A DNA stretch of 62,928 bases, taken from positions 1 to 62,928 of the forward strand of contig JAIESC010000048.1 in the NCBI GenBank assembly GCA_019746355.1. Direction: 5' to 3'. The notes below the pieces were generated by a model that had not been told where the DNA came from, did not search any database, and saw nothing but the letters and a program-made list of their open reading frames with translations. Both the position numbers and the translations under genes were made by a program. This stretch comes from Xanthobacteraceae bacterium (GTDB lineage: Bacteria; Pseudomonadota; Alphaproteobacteria; Rhizobiales; Xanthobacteraceae). Shown in pieces: positions 17,635-27,175 of the stretch (its first letter is position 1; every line of letters starts with the position of its first letter).

Positions 17635-19857
17635 ATGAGCGAAGCCGCACAATATTTTTTTTTATGGGGGGAATCTGGATGTGCCGCGGCCGCCGTAGCG
17701 GCCGCCCGGCCGGCCGAATCCGCCCCCGACCTGGGCGACAGCCCGGACCGCTTCATCAACCGGGAGCTGTCCTGGCTGCACTTCAATCGCCGCGTTCTAG
17801 AGGAGGCCGAGAACCCCAACCATCCTCTGTTCGAGAAGGTCCGGTTCCTTTCGATCTCGGCCAACAATCTCGACGAGTTCTTCATGGTCCGGGTTGCCGG
17901 CCTCAAGGCGCAGGTGCGCGCCGGCATCACCACCAGGAGCCCCGACGGCATGACCCCCGGCGAGCAGCTCGCCAGGATCAGCGAAGGCGTCTCGAGCCTT
18001 GCCTCCGATCAGCAGGCGCGCTGGCGCGAGCTGCGCGAGGAGCTCAAGGCCGCCAACGTCCTGGTGGTCGAGGCCGACAGCCTGAAGAAGGCCGACCGCA
18101 CCTGGCTCGAAGACTACTTCCTGCAATACATCTTTCCGGTGCTGACGCCGCTCGCGATCGACCCGGCGCATCCGTTCCCGTTCATTCCCAATCTCGGCTT
18201 TTCCATCGCCTATCAGCTCGCCCGCACCAGCGACGGCAAAGCGATGAACGCGCTCATTCGCGTGCCGCAGAAGATCGAGCGCTTCATCCGCCTCCCCCTG
18301 GCCGAGGGCGGGCCGGCGCGGGTGATGACGCTCGAGCAGGCGACCGGACTGTTCATTCCCCGGCTGTTCCCCGGCTACACCGTGAAGGGGCAGGGCGCGT
18401 TCCGCATCGTCCGCGACTCGGACGTTGAAGTTGAAGAAGAGGCGGAAGACCTGGTGCGACTGTTCGAAAGCGCGCTCAAGCGCCGCCGTCGCGGCTCGGT
18501 GATCCGCCTCGAGATGGAAGCGCCGATGCCGATGGAGCTCCGGCGCTTCGTGCAGCGCGCGCTTGCGGTGACCGACGACGAGGTGTTCCTGGTCGACGGC
18601 ATGCTGGCGCTCTCGGAGATGTCGCAGCTTCTCGCCATCGACCGGCCCGACCTCGAATTCGTGCCGTACAATCCGCGCTTCCCCGAGCGCATCCGCGACC
18701 ATGCCGGCGACTGCTTCGCCGCGATCCGCCAGAAGGATCTGATCGTCCATCATCCTTACGAGTCGTTCGACGTGGTGGTGCAGTTCCTGCAGCAGGCGGC
18801 GCGCGACCCCGACGTGATCGCCATCAAGCAGACGCTGTATCGCACCTCCAAGGATTCACCGATCGTCCGCACGCTCGCCGAAGCCGCCGAAGCCGGCAAG
18901 TCGGTCACCGCCGTGGTGGAGCTGAAGGCGCGCTTCGACGAAGAGGCCAACATCCGCTGGGCCCGCGACCTGGAGCGCGCCGGCGCGCAGGTGGTCTACG
19001 GCTTCTTCGAGCTCAAGACCCACTCCAAGCTGTCGCAGGTGGTGCGCCGGGAGGGCGGGCAGCTCGTGTCCTACGTCCACGTCGGCACCGGCAACTATCA
19101 TCCGCAGACTGCGCGCATCTACACCGACCTTTCGTTCTTCACCTCCGATCCGGTGATCGCCCGCGACGTCGGCCGCATCTTCAATTTCGTCACCGGCTAC
19201 GCCGAGCCGGCCGAGCTCGAGAAGATGGCGGTGTCGCCGGTCAACCTGCGGCAGCATATCTGCGAGCACATCGATCGGGAGATCGCCTATGCCAAGGCCG
19301 GCAAGCCCGCGGCGATCTGGATGAAGGACAATGCGATGGTCGATGCCGAGATCATCGACAAGCTCTACGACGCCTCGCGCGCGGGGGTGCAGATCGACCT
19401 CGTGGTGCGCGGCATCTGCTGCCTGCGGCCCGGCCTGCCGGGCCTGTCGGAGAACATCCGCGTCAAGTCGATCGTCGGCCGCTTCCTGGAGCACAGCCGC
19501 ATCTATTGCTTCGGCGAGGGATACGGCCTGCCGCACCCGAGGGCGGCGGTCTACATCTCCTCCGCCGACATGATGCCGCGCAATCTCGACCGTCGGGTCG
19601 AGGCGTTGTGCCCGATCCTCAATCCAACTGTGCATGAGCAGGTTCTCGACCAGATCATGCTTGCGAATCTGAAGGACAACGAACAAAGCTGGCTGCTGCT
19701 GCCCGACGGCTCGTCCAAGCGCATCAAGGCGGCCGCAGGCGAAGAGCCTTTCAACGCGCACAAGTATTTCATGACCAATCCGAGCCTCTCCGGTCGTGGC
19801 AAGTCGTTCAAGGAGTCATCCCCCCGCACTCTGACGCGGCGGACCGCGCGTGCTTGA
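17635..19857 (+). CDS. ppk1: Polyphosphate kinase 1
   Basis: A predicted 740-residue enzyme that builds polyphosphate from [22 protein letters not shown] and [20 protein letters not shown] mark the N-terminal domain. The phosphohistidine region reads ELKTHSKLS and the second conserved His lies in [11 protein letters not shown], followed by [16 protein letters not shown] use the ATG at 17635; a longer in-frame start exists. Codons 8-12 contain a T9 run (17655-17663) and a G6 run, unusual for this genome and a possible slippage site. The stop overlaps the ppx start by eight bases. Confidence 0.95.
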   Translation: MSEAAQYFFLWGESGCAAAAVAAARPAESAPDLGDSPDRFINRELSWLHFNRRVLEEAENPNHPLFEKVRFLSISANNLDEFFMVRVAGLKAQVRAGITTRSPDGMTPGEQLARISEGVSSLASDQQARWRELREELKAANVLVVEADSLKKADRTWLEDYFLQYIFPVLTPLAIDPAHPFPFIPNLGFSIAYQLARTSDGKAMNALIRVPQKIERFIRLPLAEGGPARVMTLEQATGLFIPRLFPGYTVKGQGAFRIVRDSDVEVEEEAEDLVRLFESALKRRRRGSVIRLEMEAPMPMELRRFVQRALAVTDDEVFLVDGMLALSEMSQLLAIDRPDLEFVPYNPRFPERIRDHAGDCFAAIRQKDLIVHHPYESFDVVVQFLQQAARDPDVIAIKQTLYRTSKDSPIVRTLAEAAEAGKSVTAVVELKARFDEEANIRWARDLERAGAQVVYGFFELKTHSKLSQVVRREGGQLVSYVHVGTGNYHPQTARIYTDLSFFTSDPVIARDVGRIFNFVTGYAEPAELEKMAVSPVNLRQHICEHIDREIAYAKAGKPAAIWMKDNAMVDAEIIDKLYDASRAGVQIDLVVRGICCLRPGLPGLSENIRVKSIVGRFLEHSRIYCFGEGYGLPHPRAAVYISSADMMPRNLDRRVEALCPILNPTVHEQVLDQIMLANLKDNEQSWLLLPDGSSKRIKAAAGEEPFNAHKYFMTNPSLSGRGKSFKESSPRTLTRRTARA

Positions 19858-21382
19858 GAAGCTGACACCGGCCGTCACCGTGGCGCAGGGGCGCCTCGAC
19901 TATGGGCCGCCGGTTGCAGTGATCGACATCGGCTCGAACTCGGTGCGTCTCGTGGTCTACGAGGGCGTGACGCGAAGCCCCACCCCGCTGTTCAACGAGA
20001 AGACGCTCGCGGGTCTCGGCCGCGAGGTGCAGACCAAGGGACTGCTGTCCGCCGATGCGGTGGAGAAGGCGCTGGCGGCGCTGAAGCGCTTCCGCGCGCT
20101 GTGCGACACCATGCGGGTGCAGAAGCTCTGGGTGGTGGCGACGGCGGCCTGCCGCGATGCGAGGAACGGCAAGGAATTCATCGCCGCGGCCGAGCAGATC
20201 TGCCGCACCAGGATCGACATCATCTCCGGGCAGCGCGAGGCGGAGCTGACCGCGCTCGGCGTGGTGTCCGGCTTCCACAAGCCCGACGGCGTCGTTGGCG
20301 ATCTCGGCGGCGGCTCGCTCGAGTTGGTGGACGTGCACGGCGCCCGGATCAAGCCCGGCACCACGCTGCCGCTCGGCGGCCTTGCGCTCGAGGATCTTGC
20401 CGGCCACTCGGTCAAGCGGGCGGAGAAGATCGTCAAGGATGCCTTCGACGGTCTCAAGCTTCTGAAGGCCGGCAAGGGGCGCAGCTTCTACGCGGTCGGC
20501 GGCACCTGGCGCGCGCTCGGGCATTTGCATATGGCGCAGACCGGGTATCCGCTGCACGTCATGCACGGCTATGTGATCCGCGCCAAGGAGGCGCTGGAGT
20601 TCGCCCGGCTGGTGCGGCGCGTCAATCCGGAGAGCCTGTCGCAGATCGAGGTGGTGAACGCCGCCCGCCGTGAATTGCTGCCTTATGCGGCGCTGGTGCT
20701 GGAGCATATCGTGCGCACCGCCGAGCCGCGCGACGTGGTGTTCTCCGCGCTCGGCGTCCGCGAGGGGCTGCTGTACTCGCTGCTCACCGCGGAGGAGCGC
20801 CGCAAGGACGCTCTGCTCGTGGCCGCGCAGGAGCTCAATCTTCTCCGCTCGCGCTCGCCGCAGCACGGCGAGGAGCTGGTCGACTGGACCGACGCCTTCA
20901 TGGCGACCTCCGGCATCGACGAGAACGCCGAGGAGAAGCGCCTGCGCCATGCCGCGTGCCTGTTGGCCGATATTGGTTGGCGCGCGCATCCCGACTACCG
21001 CGGCGAGCAGTCGCTCAACATCATTGCGCATGCCGGGTTCGTCGCAATCGACCATCCGGGCCGCGCCTATATCGCGCTCGCGATCTTCTTCCGCCATATG
21101 GGGCTCCTGCACGACGAGGAGCTGTCGCCCCGCATCCGCGAGCTCGCCTCGACCCGCACCCTCGATCGCGCCCGGGTGCTCGGCGCGGCGCTCCGCGTCG
21201 CCTATATGGTGTCCGCCTCGCAGCCCGGCGTGCTGCCGCGTGCGCCGCTGAAGGTGGAGCGGCATCGCCTGGTGCTGCGGCTCGAGGGCGACTGCGTCGC
21301 GCTCGCCGGCGAACGCGTCTCGTCGCGCCTCAAGCATCTGGCGCGTCTCGTCGGCCGCGAGCCGGTGGTCCTTTGCCGCTGA
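19850..21382 (+). CDS. ppx: Ppx/GppA family exopolyphosphatase
   Basis: A 510-residue phosphatase with the ASKHA fold. [14 protein letters not shown] and [14 protein letters not shown] are the two nucleotide/phosphate loops of the family. The C-terminal half includes an HD-like helical domain (about 320-450) as in long exopolyphosphatases. The GTG start overlaps the ppk stop, so synthesis and breakdown of polyphosphate are translationally coupled. A guanosine pentaphosphate phosphatase activity (GppA) cannot be excluded. Confidence 0.93.
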   Translation: MLEKLTPAVTVAQGRLDYGPPVAVIDIGSNSVRLVVYEGVTRSPTPLFNEKTLAGLGREVQTKGLLSADAVEKALAALKRFRALCDTMRVQKLWVVATAACRDARNGKEFIAAAEQICRTRIDIISGQREAELTALGVVSGFHKPDGVVGDLGGGSLELVDVHGARIKPGTTLPLGGLALEDLAGHSVKRAEKIVKDAFDGLKLLKAGKGRSFYAVGGTWRALGHLHMAQTGYPLHVMHGYVIRAKEALEFARLVRRVNPESLSQIEVVNAARRELLPYAALVLEHIVRTAEPRDVVFSALGVREGLLYSLLTAEERRKDALLVAAQELNLLRSRSPQHGEELVDWTDAFMATSGIDENAEEKRLRHAACLLADIGWRAHPDYRGEQSLNIIAHAGFVAIDHPGRAYIALAIFFRHMGLLHDEELSPRIRELASTRTLDRARVLGAALRVAYMVSASQPGVLPRAPLKVERHRLVLRLEGDCVALAGERVSSRLKHLARLVGREPVVLCR

Positions 21383-21386
21383 GGGC

Positions 21387-21488
21387 GCATGTCCCGGAAA
21401 AGTGGGCACCGGTTTTCCGAAAAGGACATGCGCAAACGAAAGAGCATGTCCCGGAAAAGTGGGCACCGGTTTTCCGAAAAGGACATGC
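21387..21488 (+). repeat. Tandem pair of 45-bp palindromic repeats
   Basis: Units at 21387-21431 and 21444-21488, period 57 bases. Each runs from GCATGTCC to GGACATGC, eight-base inverted ends, with CCGGAAAAGTGGGCACCGGT and TTTCCGAAAA between. The two units are identical and their linkers differ by two bases. This type of repeat is widespread in Bradyrhizobium-like genomes. It lies 4 bases after the ppx stop. Confidence 0.9.
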
Positions 21489-21515
21489 GCAGGCGAAAGA
21501 GCGCGGCTTAAGCGC

Positions 21516-21941
21516 ATGTCCGACGAAGCCCAGCAGATCGTCGGCACCTGGCAGCTTGTCTCGGTGATGTACGAGGACCAGGCGACCAAGGCGCTGACCC
21601 CGATCATGGGCGACAACCCGCGCGGCTATCAGATCGCCACCAAGGACGGCCGCTGGCTTGCGCTCGCGACGCCCACCGGACGCAAGGTGCCGGAGACCGA
21701 CGAGGAACGGGCACAGGCGTTCCGCACCATGATCGCCTATTCGGGCCGCTACCGCGTCGAAGGCAGCACCATCACCACCAAGGTCGAGGCTGCCTGGAAC
21801 GAATCCTGGGTCGGCGGCGAACAGGTCCGCCACATCCGCTTCGAGGGCGACAAGCTCTTTATCGAGAGCCCGCCGATGCCGCATCCGAACATGTACGGCA
21901 AGACCGTGCGGGTGATCGTCGTCTGGCAGCGCGAGGCCTGA
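21516..21941 (+). CDS. Lipocalin-like domain protein
   Basis: A 141-residue protein with the short lipocalin-like pattern: IVGTWQLVSVMYED at the start, then MGDNPRGYQIATKDGRWLAL, IAYSGRYRVEGSTITTKVEA and a last strand VRVIVVWQRE. It has no signal peptide and is presumed cytoplasmic. Such domains bind small hydrophobic ligands, but no ligand is known. The ATG at 21516 follows the tandem repeat; an in-frame longer start would translate the repeat itself and is rejected. Confidence 0.75.
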   Translation: MSDEAQQIVGTWQLVSVMYEDQATKALTPIMGDNPRGYQIATKDGRWLALATPTGRKVPETDEERAQAFRTMIAYSGRYRVEGSTITTKVEAAWNESWVGGEQVRHIRFEGDKLFIESPPMPHPNMYGKTVRVIVVWQREA

Positions 21942-22083
21942 ACTCCGCGGTGCGGCGCGCGGCGAATCGCGCCACCTGCAACCAATAGCGCCGCCGACCC
22001 CCGGGTTCCGCCTGGAACGCTGGCCGGATAACGGCGTTGCATCCCTGAATACTGCAAAGCATTTGCGGATCAGGGAGAAGGCC

Positions 22084-23253
22084 GTGGCTTTGATCAGGCA
22101 GCGAACCGGATTTTTCGCCAACCATCCGGTTCTCACCGCAACGACCGCGGCGAGCGGCGGTGTGCTGCTTGGCGCTTATGTGGCGATGCAGATCTTTGCC
22201 GCGCCGATCCCAAACGACGCCAAGGTTCCTGCGGCTGCGCCGGTCGCCGACGCGAAGCCGCCGGTGAAGCAGGTCGAGAAGCCCGTCGAAACAACGGGCT
22301 CTGCCCCGGCGAAGGAGGACGTCGCCGCGGCCGATCGCTGCGAGGGGCAGACCTGGCCGTATCTCACGCGCGAGTGCACCGAGCAGATGCAGAAGAATCG
22401 CCCGGCGCGGGCCGTGGCAACGGATCGCGTGGAGAAGCCCGCGCCGGAAGCGCCGGCGGCGCCGCAAACCCAATCCGTTGCCGCGCAGCCTGCACCCGAC
22501 ACACAGGCTGCTCCGCCTGCGGCGGCACCAATCGTCGCTTCGTCGGGCGTCGCCGTGCCGCCGAACGCCGCTCCTTCCGCGCCGGCCACAAAGCCGGCTG
22601 AGCCCGCGCCGCCGACATCTGTCACGGCCTCTGCGCCGGCCAGACCGCAACAAGATGCAGCCAGCGCCAACGAGCCGGCGCCTGCAACGAAGGCTGCGGA
22701 AAAGTCCGCCGAAAAGCGCAAGATCAAACAAGCCAGAGAGCGCGCCAGGAAGCAGGAACGGGCCCGGGACCATCTGGACGAAGGCAACGGCGTTGCGTTC
22801 GCCGGCTCCGAACGCGGCCGCGAGCTTCGCGAGCGTGATGACCGGAGGCGTGAGGTTCGTCAGCGCGATGACCGGGACCAGGAGATGCGGGATCGCGTCG
22901 ACGATGAACGCATGGACCGTGCCGAACGCCGCAGCCTGCGCGCTGAGAGCCGGTCGGATCGCCCGCGCCGCGAGCGTGTCGTGACCAGCCGCGACGCGGA
23001 CGACGAGGATGCGGTCCCCGAGCGCCGCGGCCGCCGCGTGATCGTGATCGAGCGCGATGGCGGCGAGGCACCAGCGCGGTCACGCGCGTCTTCGGCTGAC
23101 GCATCAGCGCGTTCACGCGCGTCTTCGGCTGACGCATCAGCGCGTTCACGCGCGTCTTCGGCTGACGCATCAGCGCGTTCACGCGCGTCTTCGGCTGACA
23201 ATGCCGGCGGCGGGCTGTTTGGCGGCCTGTTCGGCGGCGGTTTCGGCGACTAA
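22084..23253 (+). CDS. Membrane-anchored Ala/Pro- and charge-rich protein with 11-residue tandem repeats
   Basis: A 389-residue protein of unknown function. One N-terminal membrane segment (about 16-40) is followed by an Ala/Pro/Lys-rich linker, a short motif [13 protein letters not shown] (Cys86, Cys98) seen in small envelope proteins of this group, another Ala/Pro linker, and a strongly charged Arg/Glu/Asp region (about 210-325). Four copies of an 11-residue unit, [11 protein letters not shown] in consensus, occupy about 329-372, encoded by a 33-bp DNA repeat, and the end is Gly/Phe-rich. The GTG at 22084 has GGGAGAAGG upstream. The stop overlaps the convergent rnd stop by three bases. Confidence 0.7.
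   Translation: MALIRQRTGFFANHPVLTATTAASGGVLLGAYVAMQIFAAPIPNDAKVPAAAPVADAKPPVKQVEKPVETTGSAPAKEDVAAADRCEGQTWPYLTRECTEQMQKNRPARAVATDRVEKPAPEAPAAPQTQSVAAQPAPDTQAAPPAAAPIVASSGVAVPPNAAPSAPATKPAEPAPPTSVTASAPARPQQDAASANEPAPATKAAEKSAEKRKIKQARERARKQERARDHLDEGNGVAFAGSERGRELRERDDRRREVRQRDDRDQEMRDRVDDERMDRAERRSLRAESRSDRPRRERVVTSRDADDEDAVPERRGRRVIVIERDGGEAPARSRASSADASARSRASSADASARSRASSADASARSRASSADNAGGGLFGGLFGGGFGD
23068..23199 (-). repeat. In-frame 4 x 33-bp repeat array made from the dispersed palindromic core
   Basis: Units at 23068-23100 (three differences from the others), 23101-23133, 23134-23166 and 23167-23199; the last three are identical. Read on the minus strand each unit contains CGAAGACGCGCGTGAACGCG plus CT, the same core as the intergenic copies at 29051 and 32760. 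The unit length, a multiple of three, keeps the host frame open. Confidence 0.92.
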
Positions 23254-24395
23254 CGCTCGACCGCAATCACACGGCTGCGCTGGATCGCCAGCGACAGTTG
23301 CCCGTGCTTGAGCGCCAGCGCCTTCTCGCCGAACATCTCGCGCCGCCAGCCTTTCATCGCCGGCACGTCGGCATGGTCGTCGGCGGCGATGCGGTCGAGA
23401 TCGTCGACCGTGGCGATCACCTTGGCGGCAACGCCGTGGTGCTCCGCGGTCATCCGCAGCAGCACCTTGAGGAGCTCCACCGTTGCCGAGCCGTTCGGCG
23501 CGCCCCTCGGGCGTTCGATCGGCGGCAAGGTCTTCGGATCGCGCGCCAGCCCGCGCTTGACCGCCTCGATGATGCCTTCGCCCCACTTCGACCGCTCGAA
23601 GCCTTTGGGCAAAGAGCGCAGCGCCGAGAGCCGCTCGACTGAGGTCGGGGCCTGCACGACGATGTCGCCGATGGCGTCGTCCTTGAGCACGCGCGAGCGC
23701 GGCACGTCGCGGGTCTGCGCCTCGCGCTCGCGCCAGGCGGCCACCTCGATGAGCACCGCCAGCTCCTTCGGCTTGCGGACGCGGGTCTTGAGCCGCATCC
23801 AGGCACGTTCGGGCTCGGCGCGATAGGTGTCGGGCGAGGTGAGGATCTCCATCTCGTCGTCCATCCAGCCGGCGCGGCCTTGACGGCCGAGGTCGGCCAG
23901 GAGTTGCGTGTAAACGTCGCGCAGATGCGTTACGTCGGAGATCGCGTAGGTGATCTGTGCCGGCGTCAGCGGGCGCCGCGTCCAGTCGGTGAAGCGGTGC
24001 GACTTGTCGAGCGCGTCGCCGGTGATGCGCTGCACGAGCGCGTCGTATGAGATCGAGTCGCCATAGCCCAGCACCATGGCGGCGACCTGAGTGTCGAACA
24101 GCGGATGCGGGACGATGCCCGCGCGATGCCAGACGATCTCGATGTCCTGACGGGCGGCGTGAAACACCTTCAGCACCTTTTCATTGCCCATCAATTTGAA
24201 AAATGGCGCGAGATCGATGCCGGGCGCCAGCGCGTCGATCACCACCGCCTCGTCGCTGCACGCGATCTGCGCCACGCACAGCAGCGGGTAGTAGGTGGTC
24301 TCGCGCAAAAACTCGGTATCGACGGTGACGAAGGGGTGGCTCGCGAGCCGCTCACAGACCGCGGCCAGTTCGTCCGTCGTGGTAATCAGTTCCAT
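23250..24395 (-). CDS. rnd: Ribonuclease D
   Basis: A 381-residue 3'-5' exoribonuclease of the DEDDy family involved in tRNA 3' maturation. The catalytic acids are visible: Asp26 and Glu28 in VDTEFLRE, Asp84 in HAARQDIE, and Tyr150 with Asp154 in YAISDVTHL. An HRDC-like region follows at about 205-290 and a second helical domain to the end. The order rnd/aspS nearby is typical of the group. Confidence 0.95.
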   Translation of the reverse strand: MELITTTDELAAVCERLASHPFVTVDTEFLRETTYYPLLCVAQIACSDEAVVIDALAPGIDLAPFFKLMGNEKVLKVFHAARQDIEIVWHRAGIVPHPLFDTQVAAMVLGYGDSISYDALVQRITGDALDKSHRFTDWTRRPLTPAQITYAISDVTHLRDVYTQLLADLGRQGRAGWMDDEMEILTSPDTYRAEPERAWMRLKTRVRKPKELAVLIEVAAWREREAQTRDVPRSRVLKDDAIGDIVVQAPTSVERLSALRSLPKGFERSKWGEGIIEAVKRGLARDPKTLPPIERPRGAPNGSATVELLKVLLRMTAEHHGVAAKVIATVDDLDRIAADDHADVPAMKGWRREMFGEKALALKHGQLSLAIQRSRVIAVER

Positions 24396-24491
24396 GCTGG
24401 ACGCTTACATAGCGCGGTCAAAACGGCGACGCCAAGGCTCAATCGCTGAAACGGCTGAATATCCGGCGGATTGCCCAGGTGATTGACCGGG

Positions 24492-26159
24492 TCATAGCCC
24501 GCGAACCGGCGGCATGAAGATGAACGGCCAGGGCGAGGGGAACGGCCCGACCGGCACGTCGATCAGCGTCGGCCCGTCGCGGCGGGCCAGCGCCCGCCGC
24601 AGCACAGGACGAAGTTCCTCGGGCGTGCGGGCGCGGTCGCCGGCCGCGCCGAAACTCTCCGCAAACTTGACGAAATCGGGATTGGCGAGGTCGCTTGCGA
24701 TCAGCCGGTTGCCGAACCGCTCCTGCTGAATGCGGCGGACATTGCCGAACGCGCCATCGTTGAACACGATCGCGACGAGCGGGATGCGGTGGCGCACGGC
24801 GGTCGCCATTTCGTTGGCGGTGAACATGAAGCCGCCATCGCCGGAGATCGACACCACCGGAACGTCGCGCCGCGCGTCGGCGACGCCCAGGGCGGTTGCG
24901 AAGCCCCAGCCGAGATTGTCCTGATAGCCGGGCGAAAGGAACGTCCGCGGCTTGAAAACCGGGAAGGCGAGGCGGGCGGCGAAGCCGAGCTGCGTCACCT
25001 CGTCGACGAAAATGCCGTCGTCGGGAAGCTCTGAGCGGATCGCATCGAGCCAGGCGATCTGCGGGCCGATGGATTCCTCGAGGCGCTTTTTCCAGCCGGC
25101 CTGCCGGCCCGCCATCTCGGACTGGCGCGAGGCGCGCTTGGCGTTGTGCGCGGGCAGGGCATCGAGCAGGCGCTTGAGCACCGGCTTGGCGTCGCCGATC
25201 AGCGCCGCCGCGGGTTTATGCAGCCGGCCCGGCTCCTCCGGATCGGCGTCGACCTGGATCACCTTGAGCGTCTTGTCGATGCCCCATTGCTTGAACTGCA
25301 TGAGCAGGCGCGAGCCCACGCTTAAGACCACGTCGGCCTCGCCCCACAGCTCGTGGCCGAGCGGCAGCGTCACGCTCAGCGGATCGCGGCTGTCGAGCAC
25401 GCCGCGGCCGCGGCGATAGCCGAGCACCGGGGCCTGAAGCATGGCGGCGAGGGCGGTGACTTCGGAGGCCGCACCCTGCGCGCCGCCGCCGCAGATGATC
25501 ATCGGATTTTTCGCGGCACCGAGCAGCTTTGCCGCCTTGCGGATCGCGGTCTCGTCGAGCTTCGGCCGCCGCACCGGCAAGGGCGGCAGCGGCGCGACCT
25601 GGCCCGGCTTGCCCCAGACATCGATCGCGCATTGCAGCGAGGCGGGACCGGGACGCTTTTCGCCCATCGAGCGGATGGCTTCGGCGACGAGCCGCGGCGC
25701 CTGCTCGGCCTTGCGGATCAGCGCCGAGTAATCGACCAGCCGCTTCAGGATGCCGGCCTGGTCGCGGATTTCGTGCAGGTGGCCGAGGTGCTTGCCGATG
25801 TCGGCGTCGGGAATTTCGCCGATCAGCGCCAGCACCGGCGCGTTCATCGAATAGGCAGTGAGCAGCGCCGCGGCGGAGTTGAGCAGGCCCGGTCCCGGCA
25901 CCACGGCATAGGCCGAGGGCTTGCCGGTGGCGAGCGCCGCGCCGAGCGCCATGTAGCCCGCGCCCTGTTCGTGACGCGTGTGGACCACGCGCATCCGGTC
26001 TTGGCCGGCCTTGAACAGCGCCTCGAACAGGAGGTCGTTCTGCACGCCCGGCAGTGCGTAGATCGTGCCGATGCCGTGCGCGATCATGCCTTCGACCACC
26101 GCGTCGGCGGCGGTCATCGCGGTGGCGTTTGCGGCTGATTTTTTCCCGGGCGACTTCAC
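24492..26159 (-). CDS. Thiamine pyrophosphate-binding enzyme, acetolactate-synthase-like
   Basis: A 555-residue three-domain TPP enzyme. The N-terminal PYR domain has GVQNDLLFEAL and the catalytic Glu64 in HTRHEQGAGYM; a central domain follows; the C-terminal PP domain holds the cofactor motif from GDGGFMFTANEMATA to NDGAFGNVRR. It resembles the acetolactate synthase/benzoylformate decarboxylase group, but no regulatory small subunit is adjacent, so it is probably not the biosynthetic acetolactate synthase. The start is GTG at 26159, 14 bases after the binding-protein stop, suggesting one operon. An alternative start is the ATG at 26117. Confidence 0.85.
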   Translation of the reverse strand: MKSPGKKSAANATAMTAADAVVEGMIAHGIGTIYALPGVQNDLLFEALFKAGQDRMRVVHTRHEQGAGYMALGAALATGKPSAYAVVPGPGLLNSAAALLTAYSMNAPVLALIGEIPDADIGKHLGHLHEIRDQAGILKRLVDYSALIRKAEQAPRLVAEAIRSMGEKRPGPASLQCAIDVWGKPGQVAPLPPLPVRRPKLDETAIRKAAKLLGAAKNPMIICGGGAQGAASEVTALAAMLQAPVLGYRRGRGVLDSRDPLSVTLPLGHELWGEADVVLSVGSRLLMQFKQWGIDKTLKVIQVDADPEEPGRLHKPAAALIGDAKPVLKRLLDALPAHNAKRASRQSEMAGRQAGWKKRLEESIGPQIAWLDAIRSELPDDGIFVDEVTQLGFAARLAFPVFKPRTFLSPGYQDNLGWGFATALGVADARRDVPVVSISGDGGFMFTANEMATAVRHRIPLVAIVFNDGAFGNVRRIQQERFGNRLIASDLANPDFVKFAESFGAAGDRARTPEELRPVLRRALARRDGPTLIDVPVGPFPSPWPFIFMPPVRGL

Positions 26160-26173
26160 GCGAAATTCTTGGC

Positions 26174-27013
26174 TTATTTTTCCGGCACCGAATTGATCAG
26201 GATCATGGCCTTCAGGAGTTCGTGCGGCTGCCCCTTGCCGAAGGTCTTTTCCAGGAGGGCGTCGATCCGGCCGGTGCGATAGAGCCGGGCAAGGGTGCGG
26301 TCAACCAGCAGGCGGAAGGCGCCGTCGTCGCGCGGCAGCGCCAATGCGTAGGTCTCGTAGCTGAAATACTCCCGGCTGATGTCGAAGCCCGGCCGGCCGC
26401 CCTCCCGGAGGATGGCGAGGATGATGCCGCGGTCGGCAAAGTATGCGTCGAGCTTGTCCTCGGCCAGCATGTCGAAGCCGCCGCGGTGGTCTGGCACGGC
26501 GACGACAGTCGATCGCAGGCCGAGATCCTGGATCGCGGTGCGCAGCGTGCGCTCGGTGGTGGTGCCTTCAAGGACGCCGACTCGCTTGCCGGCAAGGTCT
26601 TCGTAGATGCGCACCGGCTTGCCGGTGCGCGAGATCGCGCTCGCCCCGTCGAGGAACGTCGGAATGGAGAAATCGACCAGTTCCCGCCGCTCGATCGTGA
26701 CCGAGCTTGGATCGCACAGGATATCGACGCGTCCATCGCGGACCGCCTCGAAGCGGCTGTCGGGCGGCACCAGGACGTATTCGGTCCGCACGTTCGGCCC
26801 AAGCGCCGCCGCGATCTCGGTGCACAGGTCGACGATGTAGCCCGCGGCTTGGCCGTGGTCGTTGCGGTAGGAATAGGGCTTGGCGTCGGCACGGTAGCCG
26901 ATGCGGAACACGCCGCTGTCCCGGACCCGGTCGAGGGCGCCGGCAGAGGCTGCCTGCGGCAGGACCGCGAGGGCGGCCAGAATCGCAAGCAATCGGGATG
27001 TGGAGGCTGACAT
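26174..27013 (-). CDS. Amino-acid-type ABC transporter substrate-binding protein (SBP_bac_3)
   Basis: A 279-residue periplasmic protein with a Sec signal (MSASTSRLLAILAALAVLPQ, cleavage after ASA). Family-3 features include FRIGYRADAKPYSYRNDHGQ near the mature start, GYIVDLCTEIA, and DILCDPSSVTIERRELVDFS. The ligand is probably a polar amino acid or related solute. No permease or ATPase is next to it; the TPP enzyme gene follows by 14 bases, so the ligand may be linked to that enzyme or the protein may be a sensor partner. Confidence 0.87.
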   Translation of the reverse strand: MSASTSRLLAILAALAVLPQAASAGALDRVRDSGVFRIGYRADAKPYSYRNDHGQAAGYIVDLCTEIAAALGPNVRTEYVLVPPDSRFEAVRDGRVDILCDPSSVTIERRELVDFSIPTFLDGASAISRTGKPVRIYEDLAGKRVGVLEGTTTERTLRTAIQDLGLRSTVVAVPDHRGGFDMLAEDKLDAYFADRGIILAILREGGRPGFDISREYFSYETYALALPRDDGAFRLLVDRTLARLYRTGRIDALLEKTFGKGQPHELLKAMILINSVPEK

Positions 27014-27175
27014 TGACGGTTCTTCGCGGGACGTTACGGATCGTCAGTTTTGAATCAATCGGGCCCGGCCGCAATGGCACCTTGGCAAGGGTCTGCCTTG
27101 ACAAAGACACCCCTGCATGTGCCTTGTCCGCCGCCTAAAAGCGGCGTTTCCCCTCGATTCCAGCGGGTTTCCAGC

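Noticed and set aside
22364..22984. Overlapping frames in the Ala/Pro-rich gene at 22084-23253
   Set aside because: All are low-complexity shadows; only the GTG frame has a ribosome-binding site, a membrane segment and the QTWPYL motif.
23068..23199. CRISPR array
   Set aside because: The 33-bp units are contiguous with no unique spacers, lie in frame in a coding sequence, and no cas genes are present.
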